Of a stretch of 60,754 nucleotides of DNA, positions 16,745 to 25,547 are shown one piece after another (positions within the stretch are counted from its first letter, which is position 1; each line of letters begins with the position of its first letter). Origin of the DNA: Actinomadura sp. HBU206391 (GTDB lineage: Bacteria > Actinomycetota > Actinomycetes > Streptosporangiales > Streptosporangiaceae); contig NZ_JABVEB010000022.1 in NCBI RefSeq assembly GCF_014323665.1, positions 1-60,754 of the forward strand. Direction: 5' to 3'. The translations under genes and the position numbers were made by a program. A model generated the notes under the pieces. It had not been told where the DNA came from. It searched no databases and saw nothing but the letters and a program-made list of their open reading frames with translations.

Positions 16745-17476
16745 ATGGCGCCCATCGCACTCATCAACGCGGGGATCCTCGTGGGCGGCCACGACTTCAC
16801 CGCCGAGACGAACAAGATCATGCTGTCCGGTGACTTCAACGAGCTGGAAGCGACGACGTTCGGATCACAGGGGTGGAAGGAGCGCAAAGCCGGTCTGAGG
16901 GACGTCAAGGCGGCGGCGGAAGGGCTCTGGCAGTCGGCTGCCACCGACGCCGTCGACCCCGAGGCGTTCGGCAACCTCGGCGTGATGGACCGGGTGATGA
17001 CCGTCTACCCGGACGAGGTGGAGGCGGAGATCGCCTACCTCACACAGTTCGGGCTGTTCTCCTACCAGATCGATGGTCAGCTCGGCGAGCTGCTGCCGTT
17101 CACGCTCGGGCTGTCGGGCAGCAACAAGCATGGTCTGGTCCGGGGCCGGCTGGCCAAGGCGCCCGGCGCGGTCAACGCCACGGGCGTGCTGGGCTCGCCG
17201 GTGCAACTCGCGGCGGCCGGCGCCTCCCAGTTCCTCTACGTCAGCTTCCACGTGCTCGGCACCCCCGGTACGACCATCACTGTGAAGGTCCAGTCCGACA
17301 CCGCCAGCAACTTCCCCAGCGCCACGGACGTGGCGACGATCGGACCGCTCACCACGGCCGGTGGCCGATGGATGACCCGGGTCGCAGGCCCGCTCACCGA
17401 CACCTGGTTCCGCTTCAACGTCAGCGCGATCACCGGGTCGTTCACCGTCGCCGGCGCCATGGGCGTCGGCTTCTGA
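16745..17476 (+). CDS. Major tail protein (tail tube), long form
   Basis: 243 residues. The N-terminal 110 residues contain the tail-tube pattern ETNKIMLSGDFNELEATTFG and ERKAGLRDVKAAAEGLWQ. The remaining 100 residues (VLGTPGTTITVKVQSDTASN) look like an added Ig-like surface domain. It should polymerise around the tape measure to form the non-contractile tail. It is paralogous to the gene at 17535. A terminator follows. Confidence 0.75.
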   Translation: MAPIALINAGILVGGHDFTAETNKIMLSGDFNELEATTFGSQGWKERKAGLRDVKAAAEGLWQSAATDAVDPEAFGNLGVMDRVMTVYPDEVEAEIAYLTQFGLFSYQIDGQLGELLPFTLGLSGSNKHGLVRGRLAKAPGAVNATGVLGSPVQLAAAGASQFLYVSFHVLGTPGTTITVKVQSDTASNFPSATDVATIGPLTTAGGRWMTRVAGPLTDTWFRFNVSAITGSFTVAGAMGVGF

Positions 17477-17491
17477 CACTGCCGTTCAACC

Positions 17492-17513
17492 GGCCGCCTT
17501 CGGGCGGCCTTTC
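17492..17513 (+). terminator. Intrinsic terminator after tail-tube gene
   Basis: GGCCGCC (17492-17498) pairs with GGCGGCC (17503-17509) over a TTCG loop and is followed by TTTCT. Likely sets the stoichiometry of tail-tube mRNA relative to downstream genes. Confidence 0.75.
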
Positions 17514-17534
17514 TCATGCAAAGGAGGGGCCGCC

Positions 17535-17951
17535 GTGGGATTTCTCGCCCTGATCGACGCCCGGATCGAGATCAACAGCGTGGTGATGTCCACCATGTGC
17601 AAGAAGGTGACCTTGCCGTTCACCACCGATGAGCTGGAGACCACCACGTTCGGCGGTTCCGGCTGGCGGACCCGCATCGGCGGCCTGAAGGACGCCGCGG
17701 TGGAGTTCGACTGGAACCAGGACTTCGCCTCGAGCCAGACCGACGCGCTGCTGTGGGACCTGTGGGACTCGGGCGCGGTCATCCCGGTGAACGTCCGGCC
17801 GACAAGCGCCTCGGTGGGTGCGACCAACCCCGAATACCAGGGGAACGCGCTGCCGTCCCAGTATCAGCCGTTCGACGCGAGCGTGGGCGACCTCGCTGGG
17901 GTGTCGACCAAGTGGCCGGGCTCCGGCGCCTGGGCCCGCGCCGTCGCGTAG
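17535..17951 (+). CDS. Second tail-tube paralogue, short form
   Basis: 138 residues from GTG with AAAGGAGGGGC upstream. It repeats the diagnostic pattern of its neighbour (CKKVTLPFTTDELETTTFGG, TRIGGLKDAAVEFDWNQ) but lacks the C-terminal extra domain and is about 100 residues shorter. One copy may be the main tube and the other a minor or tip variant. Confidence 0.65.
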   Translation: MGFLALIDARIEINSVVMSTMCKKVTLPFTTDELETTTFGGSGWRTRIGGLKDAAVEFDWNQDFASSQTDALLWDLWDSGAVIPVNVRPTSASVGATNPEYQGNALPSQYQPFDASVGDLAGVSTKWPGSGAWARAVA

Positions 17952-18374
17952 GTGGCCATCCACCGGGCGGAACTCCGGGAACTCATCCGGGACCTTCACT
18001 CGATACCGCGGGAGGTGCGGGAGGAGCTCCGCCCGTCGGTGCTGGCGGCCGGCGGGATCGTCGCCGAGGAGGCCCGCCGTAACTCGTCCTGGTCGACGCG
18101 GATCCCGGACGCGATCTGGGTGTCGGGCCGGTTCTCCGGCGGCAACTCCGCCGGGGTGCGGGTCGCTGTGAACATCCGCAAGGCACCGCACGCCCCGTTC
18201 TACGAGGGCCCGCCCGCGGTGTTCTACCACTCCCTGTACGGCAACCGGCGGCACTGGTACCCCGAGGCCGCCCGGCCGTTCCTGAAGGTCGCCCTGGTCT
18301 CCAAGGCCGATGAGGCCACCGAGGTGATCGACGACATGGTCGCCCATGTCCTGCAACGCCACGGCTTCCGATGA
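17952..18374 (+). CDS. HK97 gp10-like neck/tail-completion protein
   Basis: 140 residues from GTG directly after the previous stop. The pattern of helix (LRELIRDLHSIPREVREELR), VAEEARRNSSWSTRIPDAIW and the C-terminal HWYPEAARPFLKVALVSKAD matches the HK97 gp10 / lambda Z-like family. It overlaps the tail chaperone start by 4 nt. Its location after the tube genes is slightly unusual; gp10-like genes usually precede them. Confidence 0.6.
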   Translation: MAIHRAELRELIRDLHSIPREVREELRPSVLAAGGIVAEEARRNSSWSTRIPDAIWVSGRFSGGNSAGVRVAVNIRKAPHAPFYEGPPAVFYHSLYGNRRHWYPEAARPFLKVALVSKADEATEVIDDMVAHVLQRHGFR

Positions 18375-18907
18375 AAGAGGACACCTTGACCACCACGCGC
18401 ACGGCGAAGGCGAAGGGCCTGGCTCGGCTGAAGAGCCGGAAGCTGCCCGTCGCGGTGTATCACCTGCGGGCCGTCGACCCGGACGAGGAGATGGCCGCCC
18501 GGGACGGTGTCACCTCAGCCGAAGAGCGGCACACCGCCGCGTTGATGCGGAGCGACGAGGGCGCTGAGGCCGCGATCGCCAAGGCGCAGGCGGAGGTCGA
18601 CCAGGCGAAGGCGGCCCTGGCGGACTGCTACCAGGAGGTGCGGATCCAGGCCCAGGAGCCGGAGGAGTTCGAGCGGCTCCTGGGCCTGCCCGAGCACAAG
18701 CCGCGTAAGGGCACCGAGGACACCCTGTGGAACAACGACACCTTCGGGAAAACGATGTTCCTGGTCGGTGTGCAGGGTGAGCTGACCGCCGAGGAGTGGG
18801 AGACCGAGGTCTTCCCTCAGCTGAGCCAGGCGGAGAAGGCCGGCCTGTTCATCAAGGCGCTGAACATCAACGCCCGGTGGGTGGACGGTTCGGTCCCAAA
18901 AGGCTAG
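18371..18907 (+). CDS. Tail assembly chaperone, zero-frame product
   Basis: 178 residues, acidic and helical (AIAKAQAEVDQAKAALADCY, TEVFPQLSQAEKAGLFIKAL), placed just before the tape measure gene, which is the universal position of gpG-type tail chaperones. It ends GSVPKG-stop at a CCCAAAA slippery heptamer that would let a fraction of ribosomes continue in the -1 frame into the zinc-containing extension at 18901-19251. Confidence 0.75.
   Translation: MKEDTLTTTRTAKAKGLARLKSRKLPVAVYHLRAVDPDEEMAARDGVTSAEERHTAALMRSDEGAEAAIAKAQAEVDQAKAALADCYQEVRIQAQEPEEFERLLGLPEHKPRKGTEDTLWNNDTFGKTMFLVGVQGELTAEEWETEVFPQLSQAEKAGLFIKALNINARWVDGSVPKG
18895..18901 (+). other. -1 programmed ribosomal frameshift site (CCCAAAA)
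   Basis: The zero-frame codons are CCA AAA GGC TAG. The heptamer C CCA AAA fits the X XXY YYZ rule. Slipping back one base reads AAA AGG CTA GAC, entering the overlapping open frame that runs to 19251. The zero-frame stop follows 3 nt after the slip site. This is the standard arrangement for gpG/gpGT in siphophages. Confidence 0.85.
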
Positions 18908-19251
18908 ACGCGGATCCGCAGTTCGAGCTGGAGATGGCGGTCTGTGACCGCTACCGGATCCCGCACAGCGAGTTCCTGTCCTGGGATGAGTACGACCGGG
19001 AGAAGGCCATCTGGTGGATGGTCCGCGAGCGGCAACGCTGCCGCGGGTGCGGCACCCGGCCAGAGGAGTGGGACCCCGAGCAGGGCGGCCACAAGGACGC
19101 CTACAGCGCCGGTACCCGCATGTGCCCCGGCTGTTTCCACCTGGAGACCGCACGCGAGGCCGGCAACGGCAAACAGGCCACCGGCATCCATCTGGTGCTG
19201 AAGCCGCGGAGGGAGGTGACCGGTGGAACGTCAGCTGAACATCGGCCTTGA
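18901..19251 (+). CDS. Tail chaperone -1 frame extension (gpT-like) with zinc-ribbon
   Basis: About 116 residues read only after frameshifting, giving a fusion of roughly 293 residues with the upstream gene. The frame has no good independent start. It begins RLDADPQFELEMAVCDRYRI and holds CRGCG ... CPGCFHLE, a four-Cys zinc knuckle seen in the equivalent ORF of other actinophages. In the family the longer product binds tape measure and tube proteins during assembly. Its 3' end overlaps the tape measure start. Confidence 0.7.
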   Translation, partial: RLDADPQFELEMAVCDRYRIPHSEFLSWDEYDREKAIWWMVRERQRCRGCGTRPEEWDPEQGGHKDAYSAGTRMCPGCFHLETAREAGNGKQATGIHLVLKPRREVTGGTSAEHRP

Positions 19252-21541
19252 TGGCGACGATCAGGGGCTGGAGCGTGCCTTCCAGAGCGCGGAGAACGCC
19301 GCTCGCGCCTACGACCGGGAGCTGTCCCGGGTAGAGCGGCAGCAGGTCGCCGCCGAGTACGCCACCCGCAGGATCGGCAACGCGATCCAGCGCTACAGCC
19401 GCGACCAGGACCGCGCAGCGGAGTCCGCCCGCCGGGCCGGCACGGCCGCGCGGGAGGCGGCTCAGAGCGCGGAGCGTGCGATCAGGGACGCCGCCGACGC
19501 GACGGAGGAGCTGGCGCGCGGGGAGATCTCACAGGAGCAGGCAGCGCAGCGGGCAGCCGCAGCCGAGCGGGAGATCGAGCGCGCAGCGATGGCCGCCGCA
19601 GCCGCACACCGGGCAGCCGCACATGCAGCGGAGGAGCAGGCGGAGGAGGAGCGGCGCCTGGCCCGCGACGCGGAAATGGCCGGGCACCGGCAGCGCCTGG
19701 CGCAGCTGCGCGCGGCCGGCGCGACCGAAGAGCACGACAGGCTTCTGCACCAGCTCCGCTCGAGGTTCCCGGGTCTCGGTGATGACGGGGATGCCGCGTT
19801 CTCGCGGATGGGCAAGTCGGCGACGGCGGCCGGCGCGGCGATGACCTCGCCGACCGGTGGGATCGCGAAGGTCGCCGCCGGCCTGGCCGCGCTGCCGTGG
19901 GTGGCGTCGGCAGCCGCGACCGCCATCACCCTGGGCCTGGGCGGGGCGTTGATCGGCCTGGGGTTGAAGGCCAGTGCGGGGTCGAAGTCGGTCAAGAAGG
20001 AGATCGACGGGCTCAAGAAGCACATCAAGACCGAGTCCAAGGACATCGGGAAGCCTTTCGAACAGACCTGGCACGTGATCGCGGACGCCGCCCGCGACAC
20101 CTTCGACGAGCTCATTCCCGACCTGCGGTCCGCCCTGGCAGACCTGGCGCCCTACGCGAGCGCGTTCGCCGATGACTTCATCCGCAGCTTCAAGCTAATC
20201 GGGCCCGCCCTAGACGATGTGGTGGACGCGGCCGGGCCGATGTTCAACGCGCTCGGCAACGAGATGCCGGGCCTGATGGGCAGGATCGCGGACGCGATCT
20301 CTCGTATCGCTGCTGCCGCTGACCCAGAGATGTTCGCCCGGATGGTCGACTCGCTCGGGTTGCTGATCACCGGCGCCGGTCACGCCATCGCGGTCCTGAC
20401 GAAGCTCACCGGTGTCTTCCTCAAGTTCGGGCCCATCGCCATCGCCGCCCGCAACATCGACAAGGTCGGCAGTTCGCTGCGGAAGGTCGCGGGCGACGGC
20501 GTGAGCGCGAAGGACGCGATCGCCCTCGTCGAGGCGCAGATGGTCAGCTATGACCTCGGCGCCAGCGCCGCGGCGTCCGCGACCACCCTCATGGCGTCGG
20601 GCATGAGTAGCGCCTCGGGGAACGTCGGCTCGCTCGGCGCCACGATGAAACTGGCGTCGCAGACCGCCAAGGATCTCAGGGCTGAACTCGACAAGTTGGC
20701 GGGCAAGACGCTGACTCTGCGTGAGGCGTCCTCGGCCTACCAAGCCGCAGTCGACGCGGCGGCCACGAGCATCAAGCAGAACGGCCGGGAGATCGGCTTC
20801 AACACGGAAAAGTCGCGGGCAAACGAAGCCGCCCTGAACGCGCTGGTGACCGCAGCACACAACCAGTCCGTCGCGATGAGAGACAGCGGCAAGTCCGCTC
20901 AAGAGGTCGCCCGGCACATGAACACCGCGCGGGCCCGCTTCGTGTCGACCGCCCAGCAGATGGGCTACACCCGCAAGCAGGCGGAAGCCCTCGCGACCAA
21001 GCTGTTCGGGGTCAAACGGGCGGCCGACCAGATCCCGAAGAAGAAGCACACCAACGTCACCGCCAGCACCGGTCAGGCGCGGTCCGCGATCAACCAGCTC
21101 ATCGCCGAGATGAGCGCCAGGACGATCAATATCGGGGTAAATCTCCTCGGCGGTGCGTTCGGCGCTGCCCACGGCGGTTACGTCGGGTACGCCACCGGCG
21201 GCCCGGTCAAGGGCTACCCGACCGGCGGCCCGGTCCGCGGCCCTGGCACGGCCACCAGCGACAGCATCCCCGCGTTGCTGTCCAACGGCGAGTACGTCAT
21301 CAACGCCGCTGCGACGTCGCAGTACCGGCCGCTGCTGGAGGCCATCAACTCCGGTCGTACGGGCGGCTCGTCCACGCCGTCGCTCGGTTTGCCGCAGGGC
21401 GCCGCGGGCGGTGGTGGGCCGATCGTCGTCATCTTGGAGATGGACAAGCGCGAGTTCGGCAAGGCCGTCATCGAGCTCGGCCGCGGCTACTCCGATAACA
21501 ACCACGGCCGGAACGCGTTCGCCACGGTGAAGAGCCGCTGA
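19223..21541 (+). CDS. Tape measure protein
   Basis: 772 residues from GTG with GGAGGTGACC upstream. Long Ala/Glu/Arg coiled coil (about 1-190), a hydrophobic segment (PWVASAAATAITLGLGGALI, about 225-245) and further helices. The C-terminus has repeated GGYVGYATGGPVKGYPTGG and SIPALLSNGEYVINAAAT, a hallmark of actinophage tape measures. It sets tail length and probably crosses the host envelope at injection. The predicted tail is short to medium; 772 residues would give roughly 110 nm (inference). Confidence 0.9.
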   Translation: MERQLNIGLDGDDQGLERAFQSAENAARAYDRELSRVERQQVAAEYATRRIGNAIQRYSRDQDRAAESARRAGTAAREAAQSAERAIRDAADATEELARGEISQEQAAQRAAAAEREIERAAMAAAAAHRAAAHAAEEQAEEERRLARDAEMAGHRQRLAQLRAAGATEEHDRLLHQLRSRFPGLGDDGDAAFSRMGKSATAAGAAMTSPTGGIAKVAAGLAALPWVASAAATAITLGLGGALIGLGLKASAGSKSVKKEIDGLKKHIKTESKDIGKPFEQTWHVIADAARDTFDELIPDLRSALADLAPYASAFADDFIRSFKLIGPALDDVVDAAGPMFNALGNEMPGLMGRIADAISRIAAAADPEMFARMVDSLGLLITGAGHAIAVLTKLTGVFLKFGPIAIAARNIDKVGSSLRKVAGDGVSAKDAIALVEAQMVSYDLGASAAASATTLMASGMSSASGNVGSLGATMKLASQTAKDLRAELDKLAGKTLTLREASSAYQAAVDAAATSIKQNGREIGFNTEKSRANEAALNALVTAAHNQSVAMRDSGKSAQEVARHMNTARARFVSTAQQMGYTRKQAEALATKLFGVKRAADQIPKKKHTNVTASTGQARSAINQLIAEMSARTINIGVNLLGGAFGAAHGGYVGYATGGPVKGYPTGGPVRGPGTATSDSIPALLSNGEYVINAAATSQYRPLLEAINSGRTGGSSTPSLGLPQGAAGGGGPIVVILEMDKREFGKAVIELGRGYSDNNHGRNAFATVKSR

Positions 21542-24387
21542 TGCCGACCACCGTGATCCAGGAAGAAGCTGGCGTCGACACTGACGAGGACGTCATCGTC
21601 CGTGTGGACGACATCGTCGAGGGCTCCACGCTCATTGCGATCGTGAGCTGGCGGGCGGTCGACGGGACCCAGCCGAAGATTGCCGTTGGGGACCTGCGCC
21701 GGAACCTGTGGACACTACTCGGCACCTCCGACAATGAGGTCGACGACCTGCACTGCCAGGTGTGGGCGGCTCCGAACGTGACCACCGCGCCGTACGGGTG
21801 GACGCGGGTGCACGCTTCGGCGCAGGCGATCGGCGCCAGCGACGTCGGCCGGGTTCTGATGAGCGTCATAGAGGTGGACCGGCCGACGCACTACCTGCAG
21901 CTGGACAGTGCCCCGGTGGTAAATAGCGGGCACTCGGTCACGTCGCTTTCCATGTTGACGCCGACGCCGGGTGACGACTGCCTGATGATCGCGGTGCTGG
22001 CGCAAGACCTCACCACCCCAACGATCTCGGTGACCTCGCCCGGCTGGACGAGCCTCAGCACATTTTCCAGCGCCTCCACACCGCCGATCCGCCAGCACTC
22101 CATGTGGCAGGTCGCCAACACCGCGAAGACCGCGTCGTGGTCGTCGACGGCGCCTGTGGATCTGGCCGGGATCATCGTGTGCCTGCGGGAGGACGTGGCC
22201 GGCCCGGCGGTGGAACCCCCGCTCGGTGTGCACGTGGACGTCCAGCTGGCGCTCGGCTACGACCAGCGCACGCCCCTGTCGGCGATGAAGTGGCACTCGC
22301 TGACGACTCGATGCCAGAAGCTGCAGACCAAACGCGGTGCGACCGCCGACCTGGGCAAGCCGGAGTCGGGGAACGCAGACCTCAGCTGGACCAATGACGA
22401 GGGGGCACTGACGCCCCGGGAGTCGTGGTCGGCGACGGCGACCGCGACCGGCACCACGACGACCATTAAGGTGCCCGACGCCGACGCAGCCGATGTGGAG
22501 GACGGCGACTTCGTCCGGCTGTTCACCGCCGCCGGCGTGGCGAAGGAGGACACCGTCTTCCAGGTGTCCTCCACCTCCTCGGCAGCGGGCACCACCACGA
22601 TCACCTTCTCCCCGCCGGCCGCCGCGGCGACGGCGTCCGGCAACCAGATCAGCAGCGTCCCGGTGGACATCTACACGCCGGGCCGGGCGCTGGTGACGGT
22701 CGACGACCGCACGTACCCGGTGATGGTGTCCAGTGCGGAACGGTGGCTGTCGCGTTACCTGTCCGGCAGCGTGGGCCGGGCTGAGGTTTCCCTGACCGAC
22801 GTGTACTCCACCCTCGATGCGGCGCTGCCGCCGATCGCGCGGGCGGAGATGGACCGGGCCCGGCCGTACGCGCACTGGCTGCTGGACGACCCCGACGGGT
22901 CACCGGCCGCTGTGAACGTGGTGGCCGGTAGTCCTGCCCAGTTGGTGCAGTACGTCTCCAAGTACGGCGCCGGTAGCGCTGAGGCGGGTTTCGGGGCGTC
23001 CCTGCAGGAGCGCGGTGTGCATGGCATCCTGCCCGACGGCGACGTCATCATCGGCGACTCCGGGACCGGCTGGGCGCAGACCAGCCTGGTCGCTGCGGAC
23101 ACGCAGAAGGGCTACTGCCTGCGAGCCGACGACGACAACTTCCCGCCGATCACCGACGGGATCACGGTCGTGCTGGCCGCCGCGATCGACAACCAGCCGT
23201 ACGCCACGTTGCACGCCACGATCCTGCAGCTGCGCAACAGCGCCGGTTCGGTCGCGAAGATCGCCATCGACTCCGCGACGCACCAGATCGAGGTCACCGT
23301 CTGGCACCAGACGACCAAGGCGCAGACGACCACCTCCGCATTCGTCACCCCCGGGCAGTGGAGGGTGCTCGCGCTGACGCTGACGCCGACGGCGTGGCAG
23401 CTCTACGACGGCGACATCTCCATCCCGACGATCTCGGGGGCGTGCAGCCTGCGCGGCGATTGGAACCTGTTGTCCGTCGGCGGGGAGGCGGACAAGTTCG
23501 GTGCGGGCCGCATGGTCAACGCCGCCTTCGGCCGGGTGGCGGTGTACCCGCGGGTGCTGTCCGGCCAGGAGTACGCCCAGATCAGCCGGTGCCTGAAGCG
23601 GGGCAACAGCGGTTTCGACTGGACCAACACGGTGATGGCCCGGTGGGCGAACTACTCCGGGTGGAACGGAACCCGGGTTCTGTCGGCCGCTGAACCTTTC
23701 CTGTCGGAGCAGACCGGGTTCGACGGTCGCAGCCTCGGGGAGTTCATCGGCGACGTCTCGACCTGGGACGACGGTCTGGCGTTCGTGTCGGCCGCCGGAG
23801 AGCTGTGCTACCGGTCCCGCCGAGAGCTGGACCTGCAGGAGATCCGGTGGACCCTCGGCAACCAGCCCGGCGAGGTGCCCTACCTGGGGGCACCGGAGTA
23901 CGTCGACGACAAGCAGCAGCTGTTCCCCGTCGTGGAGATCGACAACACCTCACGGATCGGCCCCTCGGAGGATGACGTCTCGGGGACCGTCACGGCCATC
24001 AACGAGACTTCGGCCGGCCGGTACGGGCGGGGCCCCCTATCCCGGGACACCCACCTGCTGCAGCCTGAGGACGCCTATCACCTGGCGTGGTGGCTGGTCG
24101 GCCGGTACGGGGTGCGGCGCCCGCGTGTGCAGCAGTTGAGTCTCAACCCGCGTGCGCACACCGACGGCTGGCACGTGTGCCTCGGGCTGGAGATCGGCGA
24201 CCTGGTCCTCGTCAACTGGACCCCGGACGGCGCGCCGGCCCGCTCGCAACGGTGCATGGTCCTCGGCATCGAGCACGACGCCGACCCGGGCGACTGGACC
24301 ACGACACTGACGCTGGTCGCAGCCCCGGACCCGGTCGCGGTCCTGGACTCCGACCGGCCACTGGGGGAGGTGACCCTCGCGCTATGA
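21541..24387 (+). CDS. Minor tail protein with ConA/LamG-like domain
   Basis: 948 residues (TGATG overlap with the tape measure). An N-terminal beta domain (1-215) of a type common in phage and secreted actinobacterial proteins is followed by a distal-tail-like region and a LamG/concanavalin-like module (about 440-715; YAHWLLDDPDGSPAAVNVVA, FGRVAVYPRVLSGQEYAQI). The C-terminal part (about 730-948) resembles tail-hub proteins. It probably forms the baseplate hub and may contact surface carbohydrate. Confidence 0.65.
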   Translation: MPTTVIQEEAGVDTDEDVIVRVDDIVEGSTLIAIVSWRAVDGTQPKIAVGDLRRNLWTLLGTSDNEVDDLHCQVWAAPNVTTAPYGWTRVHASAQAIGASDVGRVLMSVIEVDRPTHYLQLDSAPVVNSGHSVTSLSMLTPTPGDDCLMIAVLAQDLTTPTISVTSPGWTSLSTFSSASTPPIRQHSMWQVANTAKTASWSSTAPVDLAGIIVCLREDVAGPAVEPPLGVHVDVQLALGYDQRTPLSAMKWHSLTTRCQKLQTKRGATADLGKPESGNADLSWTNDEGALTPRESWSATATATGTTTTIKVPDADAADVEDGDFVRLFTAAGVAKEDTVFQVSSTSSAAGTTTITFSPPAAAATASGNQISSVPVDIYTPGRALVTVDDRTYPVMVSSAERWLSRYLSGSVGRAEVSLTDVYSTLDAALPPIARAEMDRARPYAHWLLDDPDGSPAAVNVVAGSPAQLVQYVSKYGAGSAEAGFGASLQERGVHGILPDGDVIIGDSGTGWAQTSLVAADTQKGYCLRADDDNFPPITDGITVVLAAAIDNQPYATLHATILQLRNSAGSVAKIAIDSATHQIEVTVWHQTTKAQTTTSAFVTPGQWRVLALTLTPTAWQLYDGDISIPTISGACSLRGDWNLLSVGGEADKFGAGRMVNAAFGRVAVYPRVLSGQEYAQISRCLKRGNSGFDWTNTVMARWANYSGWNGTRVLSAAEPFLSEQTGFDGRSLGEFIGDVSTWDDGLAFVSAAGELCYRSRRELDLQEIRWTLGNQPGEVPYLGAPEYVDDKQQLFPVVEIDNTSRIGPSEDDVSGTVTAINETSAGRYGRGPLSRDTHLLQPEDAYHLAWWLVGRYGVRRPRVQQLSLNPRAHTDGWHVCLGLEIGDLVLVNWTPDGAPARSQRCMVLGIEHDADPGDWTTTLTLVAAPDPVAVLDSDRPLGEVTLAL

Positions 24388-25547
24388 CCACCGCCCGCGT
24401 TCAACTGCCTGACGGCCGCGCGATCATCGCCATGGACGGTGTCCACCTGTTCGAGCCTGGGGAGCGGCTCCGGTCGGTAGTCCTTGAGACCGGGGTCGGC
24501 GGTGCGGTTGCCTACCACCGGTCGCGACCGCTGTTCCAGGGTGTCCGCACGACCGCGCTGAGCGTGCCCGCCTCCACCTGGACGGCCGTGCCGCTCGACA
24601 GTGAGCTCATCGACACGCACGACGGCCACGGCGACACCACGAACACCAGCCGGTACGTCCCGCCGTTTACGGGGTCGGCTTCGGACTGGTACCTGGTCAA
24701 CGGGCACGTGCCGTTCGGCGGAGCAAACGGCGGTGTGCGCATCGCGGGTGTGCGGCTGAACGGCGGGACGGTCGCCGAGGGAATGAAGATCACGGGCACG
24801 ACCGCGCATGCCGCCACCACCCAGGTGATCGACCTCGTCGAGATCGACTTGTCGAACGATTACCTCGAGCTCATGGCGTACCAGACCACTGCTGGCGCCC
24901 TGAACACGGTGTTTAACGGGAAGCTTCCGACGTTCACCGCCAGGTGGGCGTGCGGGTCGGGGAACGTCGTCGCCCACCCTGGGACACCCCGCACGTGGAC
25001 CGCCGCTGACCTGATCTCCGCCGACGACACCACCGGCGGCAGGATCCCGCTGAATGTCCACATCGGTGATCTGATCCACTGGCTGAACTATCCGCCTATC
25101 GCCAGGATCACCAGCCAGGGCACGGCGCAGACAATCCCGTCAGGGTCGGGCACCTGGACGAGCATCAACATGCCAGGCGAGACGGTCGACAACTACGCCG
25201 GCCACAACCCCGTCAGCAACAACAGCCGCTACGTGTGCCAGCGCGCCGGGCTGTACTTCGTCGCCGGGCTCGTCGCAGTCGGGGAGACCGCTGCGAACGT
25301 CGGCTACCGGGCGGCTCGGCTGCTGCACACGATCGCCGCTGGCGGCACCGCGATCTATCAGGGCGGGTCGTCGATCCCTGCCGCCACATCAACATCCGGG
25401 ACGGCGCTGTACGCGTCCGGCTGGGTTCGCATGGCGGTGGGCGATTACGTCGAAGTGCAGATGCAGCACACGCAGGGTGCCGCGCTGAGCGTGCGCACCG
25501 GCGCGGGCGACTGCGCGAAGTTGATCGCCGTGTGGAGGAAGAGCTGA
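24384..25547 (+). CDS. Receptor-binding/tail fibre protein with two C1q/TNF-like modules
   Basis: 387 residues (ATGA overlap). Residues about 55-190 and 245-387 have the same layout: an opening TWTAVPLDSELIDTHDGH or TWTSINMPGETVDNYAGH, then NTSRYVPP or NNSRYVCQRAG followed by LYFVAGLVAVGE, and a closing GDYVEVQMQHTQGA. This jelly-roll pattern fits C1q/TNF-like trimeric heads on actinophage fibres, duplicated here in tandem. It should form the trimeric adhesion device. Confidence 0.6.
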   Translation: MTTARVQLPDGRAIIAMDGVHLFEPGERLRSVVLETGVGGAVAYHRSRPLFQGVRTTALSVPASTWTAVPLDSELIDTHDGHGDTTNTSRYVPPFTGSASDWYLVNGHVPFGGANGGVRIAGVRLNGGTVAEGMKITGTTAHAATTQVIDLVEIDLSNDYLELMAYQTTAGALNTVFNGKLPTFTARWACGSGNVVAHPGTPRTWTAADLISADDTTGGRIPLNVHIGDLIHWLNYPPIARITSQGTAQTIPSGSGTWTSINMPGETVDNYAGHNPVSNNSRYVCQRAGLYFVAGLVAVGETAANVGYRAARLLHTIAAGGTAIYQGGSSIPAATSTSGTALYASGWVRMAVGDYVEVQMQHTQGAALSVRTGAGDCAKLIAVWRKS

